The notes under the pieces are model-generated. The model did not search any database. It was not told where the DNA came from and was given only the letters and a program-made list of their open reading frames with translations. From Candidatus Poribacteria bacterium (lineage in GTDB: Bacteria > Poribacteria > WGA-4E > WGA-3G): a stretch of DNA of 36,340 nt. The DNA is taken from contig JAJEJA010000011.1 in assembly GCA_022828145.1 (NCBI GenBank), forward strand, positions 1-36,340, written 5' to 3'. The translations under genes and the position numbers were made by a program. The first letter of the stretch is position 1; each line of letters begins with the position of its first letter. Positions 33,521-36,340 of this stretch are shown here, piece after piece.

Positions 33521-36340
33521 TTGAACAAACTCAAGTACATCACACCTATCTGTTTTGTGTTATTCCTTTGCATTGTCAGTAGTGGCACTGTTTTTGCTTT
33601 TTCATTTAATCCACCGGATGGGAAGACGGGGGCTCCTAATGAAAGCACTTGTGCCGAATGCCATAGCGGTAACAGCTTGAACGCTGCCGGAGGTTCTCTA
33701 CTGTTGACAGTGCCTAAAACTTATGAACCCGGAGAGGTATATGATATAGTCGTTAAGTTATCCCGAAATAGTCAAAGACGATGGGGATTTCAGATGACAG
33801 CTCTAAATGCAAATAACGTAAGCGCAGGTTCTTTTACCACTATAGATGCAAATACACAATTGAGTCCTGACAACAAATACATTGAACATACTGCTACGGG
33901 AACTGCTCAAGGTACACCTAACATGCACAGTTGGATGTTTAAATGGACTGCACCAGCTAACGATGTAGGTGCTATTACCTTTTATGCTGCAGGGAACGCT
34001 GCAAACAGTGCTGATGGAGCAAGTGGTGATTATATCTATACCCAATCAGCGACATCCGAAGTTCCTTATCACGGTGTTGCGCTACAAGGTGTCGGTAATT
34101 TGACAAGACAAACGGCTGATGCAAGTAGCGGAATAAGGTATACAGTTCAGGTAAGGAACACTGGGAACATTTCCGATACGATTGGTCTAACGACATCAGG
34201 CGATGTAAGTGCTACATTAAGCCGAAACACAGTATCTCTTGCTGCGGGTGCTGCCACTAATGTGACAGTTTCTATTCCAGGTTCAGCACTTACGGCTGCA
34301 GGTGAATACGATGTTAGTGTCAATGCAACTTCACAAGGGGATTCCACAAAAACCGCTGCGATAACGACAACTACAACAATCCTTCCTGTATATAGCATTT
34401 CGTTAGCAGGTGTCGGAGCTTTAACAACGGAAACATCGGATGCAAGTGCTGGGGTCAGTTATCGGGTGCGCGTCACTAACAATGGTAACACGCGCGATAC
34501 AATTCGTTTGACAACATCTGGTGATGTTAATGCTACTGTAAGTTCAAGCTCTATAACCTTAAATCGAGGTTCTTCTCGCACAGTAACCTTGAGGATATCA
34601 GGTACTGCTCTTACTGCAGCGGGTGAATATGAAGTAAAATTTAAGGCTACTTCACAGGGGGATGATACAATAACGTCTGAGATTTCAACGACTACGACTA
34701 TCCTACCTGTCTACGATATTTCGTTAGCGGGTGTAGGAGCTTTAGCGAGTGAAACCTCTGATGGCAGTGATGGTGTTGTTTATACACTAAGTATCACGAA
34801 CAATGGTAATACGGCTGATGTGATTGACCTATCGGCTTCAGGTGATGCTGATGCTACACTGAGTGCTGAGTCTGTATCCCTTGCCTCTGGTGCTTCTGAG
34901 GAAGTGACATTGACAATCTCTGCTGATGGTCTGATGCTTGCGGATGTGTATGAAGTAAAAGTTTCTGGTATTTCGCAAGGTGATAACACAAAGACTGTTG
35001 AAATATCAACGACCACGACTATCCTACCTGTTTACGGATTTTCAATAGTGGGTGTAGGATCTTTAGAGAGTGAGACCTCTGATGGCAGTGATGGTGTTGC
35101 CTATATGTTCACGATTACGAATGAGGGTAATACGAATGATGTGATTGATCTATCAACATCTGGTGATGCTGATGCGACACTGAGTGCGGAATCTGTATCG
35201 CTTGCCTCTGGTGCTTCCGAGGAAGTGACATTAACAATTTCTGCTGATGGTCTGATGCTTGCGGGTGCTTATGAAGTAAAAGTTACAGCAACCTCACAAG
35301 GTGATGATACAATAGCCCCTGTGTTGACAACGACCACGACTATTCTGCCTGTCTATGATATTTCGTTGGCAGGTGTAGGATCTTTAGCGAGTGAAATATC
35401 TGATGCCGGTGATGGTGTTGTCTATAAGCTGAGTATCACGAATAATGGTAATACGACTGATGTGATTGCTTTATCAACATTGGGTGATGCTGATGCGACA
35501 CTGAGTGCGGAATCTGTATCTCTTACCTCTGGTGCTTCAGAGGAAGTGACACTGACAGTCTCTGGTGCTGGTCTTATGCTTGCGGGTGTGTATGAAGTAA
35601 AAGTTACGGCAACCTCACAAGGTGACGCTACAAAAACATCTGAGATTTCAACGATCACGACTATCCTACCTGTCTACGGATTTTCAATAGAGGGTGTGGG
35701 AGATTTGGAGCGTGAGACCTCTGATGGCAGTGCTGGCGTTGTTTATACACTAAGTATCACGAACAATGGTAATACGGCTGATGTGATTGACTTATCGGCT
35801 TCAGGTGGTGCTGATGCTACACTGAGTACAGAATCTGTCTCGCTTGCCTCTGGTGCTTCAGAGGAAGTGACATTGACAATCTCTGGTGATGGTCTAATGC
35901 TTGCGGGTGCTTATGAAGTAAAAGTTTCTGGTATATCGCAAAATGATGACTCAAAGACTGCTGAGATTACAACGACTACGACTATCCTGCCTGTCTACGG
36001 ATTTTCAATAGAGGGTGTGGGAGATTTGGAGCGTGAGACCTCTGATGGCAGTGCTGGCGTTGTTTATACACTAAGTATCACGAACAATGGTAATACGGCT
36101 GATGTGATTGCTTTATCAACATCAGGTGATGCTGATGCTACACTGAGTGCGGAATCTGTATCTCTTGCCTCTGGTGCTTCAGAGGAAGTGACATTGACAA
36201 TCTCTGCTGATGGTCTGATGCTTGCGGGTGCTTATGAAGTAAAAGTTTCTGGTATTTCGCAAGGTGATAACACAAAGACTGTTGAAATATCAACGACTAC
36301 GACTATCCTACCTGTTTACGGATTTTCAATAGCGGGTATA
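33521..36340 (+). CDS. Large repeat surface protein with CxxCH-containing N-terminal domain (3' end beyond window)
   Basis: The frame is open from TTG 33521 to the window end (940 codons, no stop); AAGGAG is 5 nt before the TTG, and a signal peptide follows (LNKLKYITPICFVLFLCIVSSGTVFA). Residues about 28-180 match the choice-of-anchor V/reelin-like domain, beginning PPDGKTGAPNESTCAECHSG; the CAECH could bind heme, though in this family it is a conserved opening motif. From about 182 the protein is a chain of 107-residue Ig-like units of the NEW3/CARDB type, each with NGNTADVI, LASGASEEVTLTIS and TTTTILPVY. Seven whole units and part of an eighth are visible. Probably a long adhesin or S-layer-like fibre. 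Anchoring and full length are unknown. Confidence 0.88.
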   Translation, partial: MNKLKYITPICFVLFLCIVSSGTVFAFSFNPPDGKTGAPNESTCAECHSGNSLNAAGGSLLLTVPKTYEPGEVYDIVVKLSRNSQRRWGFQMTALNANNVSAGSFTTIDANTQLSPDNKYIEHTATGTAQGTPNMHSWMFKWTAPANDVGAITFYAAGNAANSADGASGDYIYTQSATSEVPYHGVALQGVGNLTRQTADASSGIRYTVQVRNTGNISDTIGLTTSGDVSATLSRNTVSLAAGAATNVTVSIPGSALTAAGEYDVSVNATSQGDSTKTAAITTTTTILPVYSISLAGVGALTTETSDASAGVSYRVRVTNNGNTRDTIRLTTSGDVNATVSSSSITLNRGSSRTVTLRISGTALTAAGEYEVKFKATSQGDDTITSEISTTTTILPVYDISLAGVGALASETSDGSDGVVYTLSITNNGNTADVIDLSASGDADATLSAESVSLASGASEEVTLTISADGLMLADVYEVKVSGISQGDNTKTVEISTTTTILPVYGFSIVGVGSLESETSDGSDGVAYMFTITNEGNTNDVIDLSTSGDADATLSAESVSLASGASEEVTLTISADGLMLAGAYEVKVTATSQGDDTIAPVLTTTTTILPVYDISLAGVGSLASEISDAGDGVVYKLSITNNGNTTDVIALSTLGDADATLSAESVSLTSGASEEVTLTVSGAGLMLAGVYEVKVTATSQGDATKTSEISTITTILPVYGFSIEGVGDLERETSDGSAGVVYTLSITNNGNTADVIDLSASGGADATLSTESVSLASGASEEVTLTISGDGLMLAGAYEVKVSGISQNDDSKTAEITTTTTILPVYGFSIEGVGDLERETSDGSAGVVYTLSITNNGNTADVIALSTSGDADATLSAESVSLASGASEEVTLTISADGLMLAGAYEVKVSGISQGDNTKTVEISTTTTILPVYGFSIAGI
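34067..36340 (+). repeat. Exact 321-bp tandem repeats (7+ units)
   Basis: Unit boundaries taken at the V of ILPVY fall at 34388, 34709, 35030, 35351, 35672, 35993 and 36314, each 321 bp apart; an earlier diverged unit begins at about 34067. Units 3-7 are the most alike, with shared blocks such as GSDGVVYTLSITNNG and SGASEEVTLTIS. The window ends inside unit 8. Confidence 0.97.

Noticed and set aside
34147..35658. Repeated minus-strand ORFs of about 78-83 residues
   Set aside because: They recur with the 321-bp period and are shadows of the repeat protein.

Overview
The window looks like a chromosomal piece of an uncultured, AT-rich Gram-negative-type bacterium. The best match I can offer from gene content is the sponge-associated Candidatus Poribacteria or a close relative. 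This is inferred from the mix of secreted LamG proteins, an FG-GAP/ASPIC (CRTAC1-like) protein, a WD40-dockerin protein, a cohesin protein with a FlgD/T9SS-like tail, a PorV-like barrel and many short palindromic repeats. No 16S rRNA, tRNA, CRISPR array, transposase gene or phage gene was seen.

Layout. (1) 1-384 holds short dispersed and tandem repeats and a promoter for a membrane-anchored orphan protein (385-1137, +). (2) 1258-11609 is a tightly packed minus-strand run, probably one operon or a few, from a good promoter at 11630-11658: two SAM methyltransferases, thioredoxin reductase, an FGGY sugar kinase, MoaC, a large caspase-like/DUF3857/transglutaminase protein, a MoxR ATPase, a family 2 glycosyltransferase and a solitary DNA methyltransferase. 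(3) 11697-19246 is also minus strand: a cupin, four tandem paralogous secreted LamG proteins, a CRTAC1-like FG-GAP/ASPIC protein, a TPR protein, a carboxymuconolactone-decarboxylase-like protein and TatA. Upstream of tatA lie clustered GTACC/GGTAC palindromes that look like an operator. (4) 20036-24240 is plus strand: an aspartoacylase-family metalloenzyme, an Xaa-Pro aminopeptidase, and an ECF sigma factor with its zinc-binding anti-sigma factor, with palindromic MITE-like elements in between. (5) 24532-28001 is plus strand: a WD40-dockerin protein and two oligopeptide ABC ATPases (OppD/OppF type), the two units driven by copies of the same 69-bp promoter/leader. (6) 28306-30787: an SDR reductase, a PorV-like barrel on the minus strand, and a second cupin. 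(7) 31097-36340: a cohesin-spondin surface protein and the start of a very large protein made of exact 321-bp repeats, running off the window.

Working picture. Much of the right half and the LamG/CRTAC1 block encode exported proteins. A cohesin domain and a dockerin domain are both present within about 7 kb, which suggests a non-cellulosomal surface assembly. TatA, the C-terminal FlgD/T9SS-like tail, the PorV-like barrel and a conserved C-terminal motif in all four LamG proteins are possible export parts. This assembly is inference. The short inverted-repeat elements are the other striking theme: the same terminal repeats enclose different palindromic cargos, and they sit between regulatory genes and next to promoters.
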